64,000 nt of DNA from Dyella lipolytica (GCF_030160075.1 NZ_BSNQ01000003.1:1-64000); one strand, 5' to 3'; positions 49,547-58,053 are shown, numbered from the stretch's first letter. Numbers and translations are program-made. The notes: a model not told the origin generated them from the letters alone.

Positions 49547-50665
49547 TCAGCGAGGAACGCGATAGCCGCCGGCCACGCCGTGCGGACTGAGAGTGATTTG
49601 CCAGAGCTGATCGCGCCGGCTGCGGAAGACGGCGGCGGACACCGCCAGATAGAAACGCCACATGCGGTGGAAACGTTCGTCGTAGCGCTCGGAAAGCGTC
49701 GGCCACGCCGCTTCGAAATTCGCACGCCACGCGGTCAAGGTGCGATCGTAGTCGGCGCCGAAATTGTGCCAGTCCTCGACCACGAACAAGCCTTCCAGCG
49801 TCGCCGCCACTTGACTGGCTGCAGGAATCATCGAGTTCGGAAAGATGTACTTCTCGATCCACGGATCGGGACGCCCAGGCGCGTGATTGGTGCCAATACT
49901 GTGCTGCAGAAACAATCCATCGTCTTTCAGGCAGCGGCGTGCGACTTCAAAATATTCCCGGTAATTTTTTCCGCCGACATGCTCGAACATGCCGATCGAC
50001 ATGATGGCGTCGAACGGCTCGTCGAGTTCTCGGTAGTCCTGCAACCGGATCTCGATCGGCAAACCCTTGCACAGTTCGCGTGCCAGTGCGGCCTGTTCGT
50101 GCGAGACGGTGATGCCGACGCCGCTCGCGCCATAACGTTCCGCCGCGAACTTCAACGCTTCGCCCCAGCCGCAGCCGATGTCGAGCACGCGCATGCCGGG
50201 TTTCAGCTGCAACTTGCGGCAGATCAGGTCGAGCTTCGCCTCCTGTGCATCGTCAAGGTTGGTTGCCTGCGCCCAGTAGCCGCAGGAATACACCATGTAT
50301 TTGCCCAGCATGGCCTTGAACAGATCATTGCCCAGGTCGTAGTGCACCTTGCCGATCTCGAAAGCGTGCTCGCCGCGCTGCATGTTGAAGAAGCGCGCCT
50401 TGAGATGCGCGATCAGCGTGTCCAACGTCTTGAGGTGATCATCCAAATGGCTGCGAAGGACTCGTGTGAAGAAGCCGGCGAGATCATCGGCATCCCACCA
50501 GCCATCCATATACGCCTCGCCCAGTCCAAGCGAGCCGTGCGCGAAAACGCGCGAATAGAGTTGCTCGTCGTGAACACGAATATCCGTGGCATCCGAACCG
50601 TCGATATGCACGCCAGCAGTTTTCAGCAATTCGGCAGCGCGCTGCTGCAATGAATCCTGACTCAT
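49547..50665 (-). CDS. cfa: Cyclopropane-fatty-acyl-phospholipid synthase
   Basis: A 372-residue SAM-dependent enzyme that adds a methylene to unsaturated phospholipid acyl chains. The SAM motif is VLDIGCGWGEALKFAAERYG; other family segments are HYDLGNDLFKAML, YMVYSCGYW, SIGMFEHVGGKNY, and FLQHSIGTN. Start at the ATG at 50665 with AAGGATTGAG upstream. It follows the DUF190 gene by only 5 bases, placing it in the fluoride-riboswitch unit. Confidence 0.96.
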   Translation of the reverse strand: MSQDSLQQRAAELLKTAGVHIDGSDATDIRVHDEQLYSRVFAHGSLGLGEAYMDGWWDADDLAGFFTRVLRSHLDDHLKTLDTLIAHLKARFFNMQRGEHAFEIGKVHYDLGNDLFKAMLGKYMVYSCGYWAQATNLDDAQEAKLDLICRKLQLKPGMRVLDIGCGWGEALKFAAERYGASGVGITVSHEQAALARELCKGLPIEIRLQDYRELDEPFDAIMSIGMFEHVGGKNYREYFEVARRCLKDDGLFLQHSIGTNHAPGRPDPWIEKYIFPNSMIPAASQVAATLEGLFVVEDWHNFGADYDRTLTAWRANFEAAWPTLSERYDERFHRMWRFYLAVSAAVFRSRRDQLWQITLSPHGVAGGYRVPR

Positions 50666-50670
50666 CCGTC

Positions 50671-51024
50671 TCAATCCTTGCCCAATATGCCGAAGTGTAC
50701 CGGCGACCATGCGTAGACCAGTTCAACACCCGCTTCGCGTACCAATCGCAGCAGGCTCTGCGCGTTGGCGTTGCTCAGCAAAAACTCGATCTTCTGCGGA
50801 AGGTCGTCGGCAAGTTCGAAAAAAGCTTCGTGATGCAGCACACCGTGCCGGCCGAAGCCGGCCGTGGCGCGAAATACCGAGCCGCCGCCTAGCTTGTGCC
50901 GTTTGGCCAGTTCCAGCAGCCATTCCGAAACCAGCAGACCGTCGTGCCGGGCGTGCACATGCGTGTAGAAGCGCAGGAAGATGCCGTTGGTCGCGTTGTT
51001 GTCGAACGGGGTTTCGTTGCTCAT
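50671..51024 (-). CDS. DUF190 family protein
   Basis: A 117-residue PII-like fold protein: LRFYTHVHARHDGLLVSEWL, AKRHKLGGGSVFRATAGFGR and HGVLHH match DUF190. The family is frequently next to crcB and is inferred to act in the same response. Start at ATG 51024, 18 bases after crcB. Confidence 0.92.
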   Translation of the reverse strand: MSNETPFDNNATNGIFLRFYTHVHARHDGLLVSEWLLELAKRHKLGGGSVFRATAGFGRHGVLHHEAFFELADDLPQKIEFLLSNANAQSLLRLVREAGVELVYAWSPVHFGILGKD

Positions 51025-51042
51025 GACGATGCCGACTCCGGT

Positions 51043-51429
51043 TCAGTGGCGCAGCAGGCCGCGTGTCAGGAAGATACCGAGAATAGTCATGGCGAGACTG
51101 CCGAAAAGATGGACAGCCACATGTGTGCCGAACCACAGATATTGTCCGCGCAAAAGCAACGTATCAGCCTCGGCGGAGAAGGTCGAAAAGGTGGTCAGCC
51201 CCCCGAGAAAGCCGGTCATGATGAAAAGTCGCATCTCCGGCGGAAGCGCCTGGAAGTGTTCGAAGACACCCATCATGCAACCCATCACCAGGCCGCCGCT
51301 GAGATTCGCTGCAAGCGTGCCCATGGGCAGGGTTGGAAAGATCGGGTTGAGCATCACGCCGAGTATCCAGCGCAACCAGCACCCCAAGGCGCCACCCAGA
51401 CCGACTGCGAAGAATCCGCTCATGCTCAC
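51043..51429 (-). CDS. crcB: Fluoride ion channel CrcB/Fluc
   Basis: A 126-128-residue, four-helix fluoride channel. GGALGCWLRWIL (conserved Gly and Arg) in helix 1, PMGTLAANLSGGLVMGCMMG in helix 2 with the conserved Asn, and TGFLGGLTTFSTFSAEA in helix 3 (the Phe/Thr/Ser fluoride-track region) are intact. The GTG at 51429 is 10 bases after AGGAG; the ATG at 51423 is 16, so the GTG is slightly favoured. Preceded by a fluoride riboswitch. Confidence 0.96.
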   Translation of the reverse strand: MSMSGFFAVGLGGALGCWLRWILGVMLNPIFPTLPMGTLAANLSGGLVMGCMMGVFEHFQALPPEMRLFIMTGFLGGLTTFSTFSAEADTLLLRGQYLWFGTHVAVHLFGSLAMTILGIFLTRGLLRH

Positions 51430-51478
51430 GTTGTGTTGTCTCCTGATTGCCATGGACCTATTCCACGGCAACAGGCAC

Positions 51479-51509
51479 GCCTGCGCCGCCGGAATCCGGT
51501 GGTGCAGGC
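51479..51509 (-). promoter_or_regulatory. Candidate expression-platform hairpin of the fluoride riboswitch
   Basis: Minus-strand GCCTGC (51509-51504) can pair with GCAGGC (51484-51479), with CCGG-ATT-CCGG inside. The GCC at 51509-51507 is also needed for the aptamer pseudoknot, so the two structures are exclusive. No T-run follows, so termination is not obvious. Confidence 0.5.
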
Positions 51510-51565
51510 ATCATCAACCTTTCGGTGGTTCGTTCCCGTAAGGAACGGGAGGCATGCCATCTCCC
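51503..51565 (-). promoter_or_regulatory. Fluoride riboswitch (crcB motif)
   Basis: On the minus strand: P1 GGGAG (51565-51561) with CTCCC (51551-51547) enclosing AUGGCAUGC; an extra hairpin GUUCC-UUACG-GGAAC (51546-51532); ACC-GAAA-GGU; then UGAUGAUGCC. The loop GGCAU can pair with AUGCC (51511-51507) as the pseudoknot. The GAUGG, the GGU-UGAUGAUGCC tail and the position upstream of crcB match the known crcB RNA. Confidence 0.9.
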
Positions 51566-51603
51566 ACATGACCGGCATGCTAGCCGATGCTGGTAGGGTC
51601 AGG

Positions 51604-52707
51604 TCAAATGCTGGTGCCGGAGGTGAGTTCGGGCATGGCTGCGATGGCGCGTGCAACATCTTCAGGCGCGGTGCCATATGCTGCAATGACATGACGGCCG
51701 GGGCCGTAGGGTCCCCACTCGGCGGAGCTGGTGGCGGTGAAGATACCCATCGTCGGTACGTCGGATGCGCACGCCAAATGCATGATCCCGCAATCGGCGC
51801 TGATATAGACGGCCAAACTCGAGAGCACGCCAGCGAGTTTTCTTAAATCGCTGGAATAGTAGGCGGGATAGTTCGAGCTGAGCATCGATTCGCCGGATGC
51901 AGGAATGATCTCCACGATCCGATGTTCCGGATGCAGCGTCTCCAGCACCTGGATGAAGCGCGTCCACCACGCTTCGCCGAGCAGCTTGGGTCCGGTGGCA
52001 TTGGCAAAGATGCCAATGACGCCGCGACCTTGGGAGGTTATGCCTTGCGCAGCGAGCGAGCGGGTCAGCGCGGCGCGGCCTTGTTCGCGTTCACCGGCGT
52101 TGAGGCGGATATCAGGCACTGGATAATCGGCGCCGGTATCGCGCCCCATCGCGCTGCGCAGCAGGTAGACCGGGCGGCGCCCCTTGCTCTCCAGATTGTC
52201 CGGCAACGGCACCGCGTGGGTGATTTCGCCGTGCTTTTTCGGGCTGCTGAAACCCAGCGTGTAAGTCGAGTTCGACAGCAACATCAATAGGCGGCCGGTC
52301 TGGGACAACGGATCGGCATCGATCGCCAGGTCGTAGCGAATTTTGCGCATGCGCCGCAAGGTGCCGAAGAATTGCAGCGGATGTCCCACGCCATGCGCCG
52401 GCAGACGGAAGATGCGCTGCACGCTGAAGAATCGGCCGTACACATCGTTTGCGATCGGGCTGCGCGTGAGGATGTCGATTTCCGCAGCTGGATAGATCTT
52501 TTCCAGTTCTGACAGCAAGGGCGTCAGCAGCAGCGTGTTGCCGAGGCTGTGGCTGATATGGCAAACCAGGATGCGATAAATGCCCTTGGCCGGAAGCGGC
52601 TCCGAGCTCGGCTGACCGTGGCTACCGAAAACCATATGCATCAGCCGGCGCGCCACGCGGCGGCGCAGGTCGTTGATGGGATCGTAGTAACGCGTGTTCT
52701 TGAGCAC
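51604..52707 (-). CDS. Glycosyltransferase family 9 (heptosyltransferase-like)
   Basis: A protein of about 367 residues. The GT9/ADP-heptose:LPS heptosyltransferase pattern starts at GIYRILVCHISHSLGNTLLL and ends with the sugar-nucleotide site around YISADCGIMHLACASDVPTMGIF. A basic N-terminal stretch precedes the domain. No in-frame ATG fits well; the GTG at 52707 is chosen, which leaves a 31-base gap after the upstream gene (a TTG at 52779 is possible). Transfers a sugar, perhaps in LPS core; acceptor unknown. Confidence 0.88.
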   Translation of the reverse strand: MLKNTRYYDPINDLRRRVARRLMHMVFGSHGQPSSEPLPAKGIYRILVCHISHSLGNTLLLTPLLSELEKIYPAAEIDILTRSPIANDVYGRFFSVQRIFRLPAHGVGHPLQFFGTLRRMRKIRYDLAIDADPLSQTGRLLMLLSNSTYTLGFSSPKKHGEITHAVPLPDNLESKGRRPVYLLRSAMGRDTGADYPVPDIRLNAGEREQGRAALTRSLAAQGITSQGRGVIGIFANATGPKLLGEAWWTRFIQVLETLHPEHRIVEIIPASGESMLSSNYPAYYSSDLRKLAGVLSSLAVYISADCGIMHLACASDVPTMGIFTATSSAEWGPYGPGRHVIAAYGTAPEDVARAIAAMPELTSGTSI

Positions 52708-52738
52708 AGGTGGCTTCGCGACAAATGGGCGACGGCGA

Positions 52739-53218
52739 CTATACCGGTTCGTCGCCCGGCGTAAGCAAGCCGTGCGCAATCAGCCATGCCTGAGCGTTGC
52801 CCGCATCGTGCTCGAACCATGCGCGGGTCGAACCGAGCCGAAAGGAATAACCCCAGGCGTCCATGTCTGCCATCAGGCGTTCGCGACCCACGCCGACCAG
52901 CGTACCGGCGAGCACGATCTGCAGGTAGCAGACGGCGTCTTCTTCCTCGATCGAATCGGTGGCGTCGGTATGGACGTCCGCACGGCGTTCCGGTGGCAGC
53001 ACGATCAGGTGCCCGGCTTCATGCAATAGCGAGTGGACGGGCGTGTCGCCGCGGGCGTAAACCGTTTGGCCGATGATGCCGGCCTCTTCCTCTCCCCAGA
53101 AACTGCCGGGGATATCCGCGCCATCGGCCACCCGCACCAGGCTCAAACCGTAGTGAGCGAGCAGGGATTCGATAGCGGCGTGGTCACTATCCGCGAAGCG
53201 AAGGATGGCGGCGGTCAT
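52739..53218 (-). CDS. Putative zinc metallopeptidase with HEXXH motif
   Basis: A 159-residue protein with HEAGH at residues 66-70 in SLLHEAGHLIV, and a downstream acidic cluster EEED (91-94) that could supply the third ligand, as in ImmA-type gluzincins. No signal peptide. Family name unknown to me. The start codon at 53218 has its ribosome-binding site (AGGGAG) inside or beside the 3' arm of the hairpin at 53225-53247. Confidence 0.75.
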   Translation of the reverse strand: MTAAILRFADSDHAAIESLLAHYGLSLVRVADGADIPGSFWGEEEAGIIGQTVYARGDTPVHSLLHEAGHLIVLPPERRADVHTDATDSIEEEDAVCYLQIVLAGTLVGVGRERLMADMDAWGYSFRLGSTRAWFEHDAGNAQAWLIAHGLLTPGDEPV

Positions 53219-53224
53219 CAAGCT

Positions 53225-53247
53225 CCCTCTCCCCTCTTGGGAGAGGG
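53225..53247. repeat. Hairpin CCCTCTCCC/GGGAGAGGG overlapping a ribosome-binding site
   Basis: A 9-bp inverted repeat with a 5-base loop, between minE and the HEXXH gene. On the minus strand its 3' arm runs into the AGGGAG ribosome-binding site 4 bases before the ATG at 53218. Confidence 0.65.
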
Positions 53248-53263
53248 GCCAGGAACGACGGCG

Positions 53264-53539
53264 TCAGGTCGCGGCGCTGCCGGCCGGCTTGCCGTCGGGC
53301 AGGGCGACCGATAGCTCCAATATTTCGTGACCGCTGTCGCGTTCGACGTTGATGTTGATCGCTTCAAGATCGACATTCACGTATTTCTTGATCACTTCGA
53401 GCAATTCATTGCGCAGCAGCGGCAGGTAATCGGGTGCGCCCCGGGTGGAGCGCTCCTGCGCGACGATGATGCGTAGACGCTCTTTCGCGACGACGGCAGT
53501 CGGTTCCGGCTTGCGCTTGAGGAAATCGAGGATACCCAT
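53264..53539 (-). CDS. minE: Cell division topological specificity factor MinE
   Basis: A 91-residue protein that drives MinD oscillation. N-terminal amphipathic [11 protein letters not shown], the MinD-contact segment [14 protein letters not shown], and the dimerisation domain [14 protein letters not shown] are present. It follows minD by 5 bases, and the start is the ATG at 53539. Confidence 0.97.
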   Translation of the reverse strand: MGILDFLKRKPEPTAVVAKERLRIIVAQERSTRGAPDYLPLLRNELLEVIKKYVNVDLEAININVERDSGHEILELSVALPDGKPAGSAAT

Positions 53540-53544
53540 CGCGG

Positions 53545-54360
53545 TCAACCTCCGAATACGCGCTGGAAGAAGCCCTTCTTGGGTGCGTCGAGAAAGCGCA
53601 TCGGGCGGGTTTCGCCGAGGATACGGGCCACGGTGTCGCGATAGGCCTGCCCGGCGAGCGAGTTTTCGTCCAGGATCACCGGCACGCCCGAGTTGGAGGC
53701 GGCAAGTACGTTTTCCGACTCCGGAATCACGCCCACGACATTGATGCCGAGGATTTCTTCCACGTCTTTCACGCTGAGCATTTCGCCCTGCTCGACGCGC
53801 GCGGGGTTGTAGCGGGTCAGAAGCAAGTGCTGGGTGATGGCGCCGTCGCCGCGTTCGGCGCGTCGCGTCTTGCTGGCCAGCAGGCCCAGGATGCGGTCCG
53901 AATCACGCACCGAGGAAACTTCCGGATTCACTACGACCACCGCGTGATCGGCGAAGTACATTGCCAGGTGCGCGCCCTTTTCGATGCCGGCCGGCGAGTC
54001 GCAGATGACGTACTCGAACTCTTCCTTGGACAGATCGTCGAGCACTTTCTCCACGCCTTCCTGCGTCAGTGCGTCTTTGTCGCGCGTCTGGCTGGCGGCG
54101 AGTACATAGAGATTGTCGTAGCGCTTGTCCTTGATCAGCGACTGCTTGATCGTGGCCTCGCCGTTCACAACATTGACGAAGTCGTACACCACTCGCCGTT
54201 CGCAGCCCATGATCAGGTCGAGATTGCGCAGGCCGACGTCGAAGTCGATAACCGCCACCTTCTTGCCGGACATGGCCAGGCCGGTGGCGAGTGATGCGCT
54301 GGTGGTGGTCTTGCCGACTCCGCCCTTGCCGGACGTTACAACGATAATCTCAGCACTCAA
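53545..54360 (-). CDS. minD: Septum site-determining ATPase MinD
   Basis: A 271-residue deviant Walker ATPase. [14 protein letters not shown] (P-loop) at residues 11-24, [26 protein letters not shown], and the C-terminal membrane-targeting helix [17 protein letters not shown]. Cycles on the inner membrane with MinC and MinE to place the division septum. Confidence 0.98.
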   Translation of the reverse strand: MSAEIIVVTSGKGGVGKTTTSASLATGLAMSGKKVAVIDFDVGLRNLDLIMGCERRVVYDFVNVVNGEATIKQSLIKDKRYDNLYVLAASQTRDKDALTQEGVEKVLDDLSKEEFEYVICDSPAGIEKGAHLAMYFADHAVVVVNPEVSSVRDSDRILGLLASKTRRAERGDGAITQHLLLTRYNPARVEQGEMLSVKDVEEILGINVVGVIPESENVLAASNSGVPVILDENSLAGQAYRDTVARILGETRPMRFLDAPKKGFFQRVFGG

Positions 54361-54406
54361 GGCTTCATCTCCGCTAGTGTTCTTCTAGTCTTGGTCATTA
54401 TGTAAT

Positions 54407-55186
54407 TCAAAGCCGCGCGATCAGCAGCTTGTCGCCTTCGAGCCAGCATTGCACAGACTGGCCCTCCAGGTCTTTGGGAATCTGTTCGAACACCCGGTAA
54501 TGACCGGCGATGGCAACGAGTTCGGCACGGAAGTCCGAGACAAAGATACGTGCCTTCACATCGCCTTGCGCACCGGCCATGGCGCGGCCTTTCAGGCCAC
54601 CATAGATATGGATGCTGCCGTCGGCGATCACTTCCGCCGCGTTGGCGATGGTCCCTGTCACCACGAGATCCCGGTCGCGTGCATAAATCTGTTGGCCCGA
54701 GCGCACCGTGCCATCGTGATGCTGCGCACCGGTAATGCCTGTCGACGGAGCAAGCACGGGTTCGCGCACAGGTGCAGGCGCCGGCTTTGGCTCGGCTGCT
54801 GGCGTGGCGCTTGGCGTGAGCGGCGCGATGCTGCCGCCATCGGCGGGCTCGTAGGCCGCGCGGAACTTGGCGATCAACGGCAAGCCCATACGTTGCGCCA
54901 GCGCTTCGGTCGCGCTGGTGCCGTAAGCGAGGCCCACTGGCAGCATGCCAGCGCTGCGCACGGCCTCCAGCAGTGCGTCCACGATACCGTCATCAGGCAG
55001 ATTGATCAGATGGCTTAGATCAAGGACGACCGCCGCACGCGAGAACAGCTGCGGGGCAGCACGCACGCGGCGTTCCAGCTCCTCGCACAGAGCCGCCGCA
55101 TCGGGCCGTCGTACGCGCACGCAGGCAATACCAACCTGCCCGAAGCGCAGGTCACAAGCGTCGGAAGCATCCATTTTTGCATTCAT
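54407..55186 (-). CDS. minC: Septum site-determining protein MinC
   Basis: A 259-residue FtsZ inhibitor. The N-terminal domain (1-105) has LDLSHLINLPDD, a Pro/Ala-rich linker (about 125-155), and the C-terminal beta-helix has VRSGQQIYARDRDLVVTGTI, NAAEVIADGSIHIYGGLKGR and AMAGAQGDVKARIF. The ATG at 55186 overlaps the stop of the upstream GNAT gene by 4 bases. Confidence 0.97.
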   Translation of the reverse strand: MNAKMDASDACDLRFGQVGIACVRVRRPDAAALCEELERRVRAAPQLFSRAAVVLDLSHLINLPDDGIVDALLEAVRSAGMLPVGLAYGTSATEALAQRMGLPLIAKFRAAYEPADGGSIAPLTPSATPAAEPKPAPAPVREPVLAPSTGITGAQHHDGTVRSGQQIYARDRDLVVTGTIANAAEVIADGSIHIYGGLKGRAMAGAQGDVKARIFVSDFRAELVAIAGHYRVFEQIPKDLEGQSVQCWLEGDKLLIARL

Positions 55187-55806
55187 GAGCGCCGCTCTCC
55201 GGCGAGGCGGCGCGATGTGGAGTGATGATCGGCTAAGTGAGGTTTGCGGCCAGCCAGCCAAGGCAGGTCGGGCAGGCCGCCGTGTTCCAGATAGGTGTCG
55301 CGCACAAAGGCGTAGCTGGGCAGATCCTTGGCCAGCAGGCTCACCTGCGGACCGTGTTCGCCCATGCGCTGCTGACCGACTTCCTGAAAGCCGTAGGTGC
55401 CGTGGAACAGCACGACCACATCGTCGCAGGGCTCCAGAAACACTTCGCAGGTCAGTAGCGGCACACGCACTTCGGCGAAGCTGTTCACGTCGCAATAGAA
55501 GATGCGGCCCAGGCCATGCCGGCGATAGGCATTGGCGATGACGATACGGTCGATGTAGACGAAAGACGGGTAGTGCTCGCTGAACCACCGGTAGTTGGGG
55601 CTGGCGTAGTCGCTGCCATCGCGCAGGGCGATCAGGAAACCGGCAAGTTGGCCGTCGATCTCGGCTACCCGGAAGTAATCGGCGTGGTCGTAGAAGTAGC
55701 GCAACTGCACCGCATCCAGGACCAGAATGGAACGACCGGCGGTGTTGTTGAGTGCCAGTACGGCGTCCAGGTCGTGCTCGCGCACGTCGCGGATGGCAAG
55801 GGCCAT
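55183..55806 (-). CDS. GNAT-family N-acetyltransferase
   Basis: A 207-residue protein with the GNAT fold: IRDVREHDLDAVLALNN at the start, FVYIDRIVIANAYRRHGLGR as the acetyl-CoA-binding motif A (R-R-x-G-L-G-R), and YGFQEVGQQRM as motif B. Substrate unknown. It heads the minCDE run and is translationally coupled to minC by an ATGA overlap, so it may be co-expressed with division-site selection. Confidence 0.9.
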   Translation of the reverse strand: MALAIRDVREHDLDAVLALNNTAGRSILVLDAVQLRYFYDHADYFRVAEIDGQLAGFLIALRDGSDYASPNYRWFSEHYPSFVYIDRIVIANAYRRHGLGRIFYCDVNSFAEVRVPLLTCEVFLEPCDDVVVLFHGTYGFQEVGQQRMGEHGPQVSLLAKDLPSYAFVRDTYLEHGGLPDLPWLAGRKPHLADHHSTSRRLAGERRS

Positions 55807-55870
55807 TCGTTGCTCCGCAGTGAGTGGTGGCTAGATTGAGACCGACTGACGGCCCAGCTCGAGGCGCATT

Positions 55871-55884
55871 ATGGCATGTGCCAT
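55871..55884. promoter_or_regulatory. Operator-like dyad upstream of the two-component genes
   Basis: ATGGCA-TG-TGCCAT, 6-bp arms, in the 231-base divergent gap between the GNAT gene and the histidine kinase. No regulator is identified. Confidence 0.3.
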
Positions 55885-56037
55885 CAGGCGGTACATCCCG
55901 TATTGCGGCATGTAAAAGCTTTGTAAAGCCGGAGGTTGAGGGCCAGGATCAGGCGTAACGAACGGAGCGGCCGCTTCTGCAGATATTTGGAAAGGGATGA
56001 CTTCCCGCGCATTACACGGCATCGGCGCGGGCCTATC

Positions 56038-57270
56038 ATGCGTGGCATGGCGATGACCAATTTCAATCACATCCGGCTGTTGCGCATCACGGGGCTGATC
56101 GCCTACTTGTGCGACGGCACGCCGTTGTTCACCACCTGGGCGACCGAGCGGCTGGATTTGCTGCACCGGCCCAATTTTGCCCTGTTGCTGTTTACGCTTT
56201 TCTATCTGGTCTTTGGCGTGCTGTATCTGCTGGTGACCAACAACCTAGGGTCGCGCACCCACGTCGGCGCCCGCCTGTTCGGCCTGCTGCTGATGACTGC
56301 AGCAGCGCTGATCGTGGGCTGGTACAGCCATAGCGGGCTCTCGGCCATTCTGATGGTGGTGGTGTCGGTGGTGTTGCCGTGGCTGGTGCCGTTCTGGATC
56401 GGCGTGGCGTGGATGGTGCTGCAGACGTTATGCCTTGCCGTGGTGTTCGCTACGTTCCCAGAGCTGAAGTACAGCATTACGCTGGCGCTGTTGCAGGCGA
56501 TCATCTACACGGCTTACGCGCTGCTCGGCTTCGTGGCATCGACCGTCGCCAGCCAGCAAGCCGATGAGCGCGAGGTGCAGCGGCGACTGAATTCCGAGCT
56601 GCGAGCCACGCGCGCGTTGCTTGCCGAATCGACGCGCATTGCCGAACGCATGCGCATTGCGCGCGAACTGCACGATCTGATCGGTCACCATCTCACCGCG
56701 CTCAGCCTCAATCTTGAGGTGGCCAGCCATCTCAGCAACGAAGCGGCTTCCGTGCACGTGCGCAAGGCGCAGAGCACCGCGCGTCTGTTGCTGGCCGACG
56801 TGCGAGAAGCCGTCAGCGAGTTGCGACAGGACGACGCAATCGACCTCACCCAAGCCTTGCAGAGCCTGATTGACGGCGTGCCCAGCTTGCGGGTGCACTT
56901 GGCCATTCCACCCCGCTTCAGCGTGGAAGATCCGCGCCGGGCGCAGGTGCTGCTGCGCTGCGTGCAGGAGATCATCACCAATACGGCAAAACACGCCGGC
57001 GCGCGCAACCTATGGCTGAGCTTTACCTATAACGACGAAAACCTGCTGAGCCTGAATGCGCGCGACGACGGTCGCGGCACGACCGCTATCCTGCCTGGCA
57101 ACGGCCTGTCCGGTATGCGCGAGCGGCTGGCCGAGTTCGGCGGCGACGTGTCGATGAACAGCGGGGTGGGGCAGGGTTTCATCCTCGACGTATGTTTGCC
57201 TTTGGGCGAACCTTCCGTGTTGGCGCATACCCCGTCACGTTTCGAGCCACCCGCTTTGAGCCTCACATGA
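56038..57270 (+). CDS. NarL-type sensor histidine kinase (HisKA_3)
   Basis: A kinase of about 410 residues. The N-terminus has about six membrane helices with only short loops (residues 10-165), so sensing is probably in the membrane. A short coiled coil leads to HisKA_3 with phospho-acceptor His212 in ARELHDLIGHHLTALSLNLE, then HATPase_c with N-box QEIITNTAKHAGARN, DDGRG and GNGLSGMRERL. The layout is similar to DesK-type sensors. Alternative ATGs at 56047 and 56053 are possible. Paired with the next gene. Confidence 0.92.
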   Translation: MRGMAMTNFNHIRLLRITGLIAYLCDGTPLFTTWATERLDLLHRPNFALLLFTLFYLVFGVLYLLVTNNLGSRTHVGARLFGLLLMTAAALIVGWYSHSGLSAILMVVVSVVLPWLVPFWIGVAWMVLQTLCLAVVFATFPELKYSITLALLQAIIYTAYALLGFVASTVASQQADEREVQRRLNSELRATRALLAESTRIAERMRIARELHDLIGHHLTALSLNLEVASHLSNEAASVHVRKAQSTARLLLADVREAVSELRQDDAIDLTQALQSLIDGVPSLRVHLAIPPRFSVEDPRRAQVLLRCVQEIITNTAKHAGARNLWLSFTYNDENLLSLNARDDGRGTTAILPGNGLSGMRERLAEFGGDVSMNSGVGQGFILDVCLPLGEPSVLAHTPSRFEPPALSLT

Positions 57271-57343
57271 TGGCCTGCAAGAATGCTTTGTTCGTTGTAC
57301 GCATGTGGCCTGCGATGAGCCACTCACGCTGCGAGGATCCGCA

Positions 57344-57985
57344 ATGATTTCCGTTTGTCTCGTCGACGACCAGAACCTGGTTCGCCAGGGTGTGCGTTCC
57401 CTGCTTGATCTGGCCGAGGACATCCGTGTCGTGGCCGAATGTGCCGACGGCGTACAGGCTGTGCAGGATATTCCGCGGATCAAGCCGGACGTCGTATTGC
57501 TGGATCTACGCATGCCCAACATGAGCGGCCTCGAGGTGTTGCAGGCGCTCTCGGCGCGCAACGAACTGCCGCCGACCATCATCCTGACTACCTTCGATGA
57601 CGACCAGCTCGTGCTGCAGGGCCTGAAGGCCGGTGCGCGCGGTTATCTGCTCAAAGATGTGTCGCTGGAGCAGCTGGTGGAAGCCGTGCGCACCGTCTCA
57701 AGCGGCGGCTCGCTCGTGGCGCCGATGGTGACCCAGCGTCTATTGGCGGGCGTTGGACGCATCCATAACCAGTTCACCAGCCTGGAGCAGCCCGATCCGC
57801 TGACCGAGCGCGAGACCGAGATCCTACGCCTGCTGTCCGGCGGTTATAGCAATAAGGAAATTGCCAATTCGCTGAAGGTGGCGGAGGGCACCGTGAAAAA
57901 TCACGTGTCCAACATCCTCTCCAAGCTCGGTGTGCGCGATCGCACCCGGGCCGTTCTCAAGGCGCTGGAATTGGGCATCGTCTAG
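57344..57985 (+). CDS. NarL/FixJ-family response regulator
   Basis: A 213-residue regulator. Receiver: acidic pair D8-D9, phospho-acceptor D54 in VVLLDLRMP, the conserved Thr in ILTTFDDDQ and the Lys in YLLKD. C-terminal LuxR-type helix-turn-helix: LTERETEILRLLSGGYSNKE, IANSLKVAEGTVKNHVSNIL, SKLGVRDR. Start at the ATG at 57344. Transcription factor partner of the preceding kinase; targets unknown. Confidence 0.96.
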   Translation: MISVCLVDDQNLVRQGVRSLLDLAEDIRVVAECADGVQAVQDIPRIKPDVVLLDLRMPNMSGLEVLQALSARNELPPTIILTTFDDDQLVLQGLKAGARGYLLKDVSLEQLVEAVRTVSSGGSLVAPMVTQRLLAGVGRIHNQFTSLEQPDPLTERETEILRLLSGGYSNKEIANSLKVAEGTVKNHVSNILSKLGVRDRTRAVLKALELGIV

Positions 57986-58033
57986 CAACTATCCGTTTCG
58001 TGCAGCTGATTCGGGAATGCTGCGCAGCAGCGT

Positions 58034-58053
58034 GGCCGCGGGGTTCCGCGGCC
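58034..58053 (+). terminator. GC hairpin after the response regulator
   Basis: GGCCGCGG-GGTT-CCGCGGCC, a perfect 8-bp stem 48 bases past the stop. No T-run follows, so a weak or factor-assisted terminator. Confidence 0.45.
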
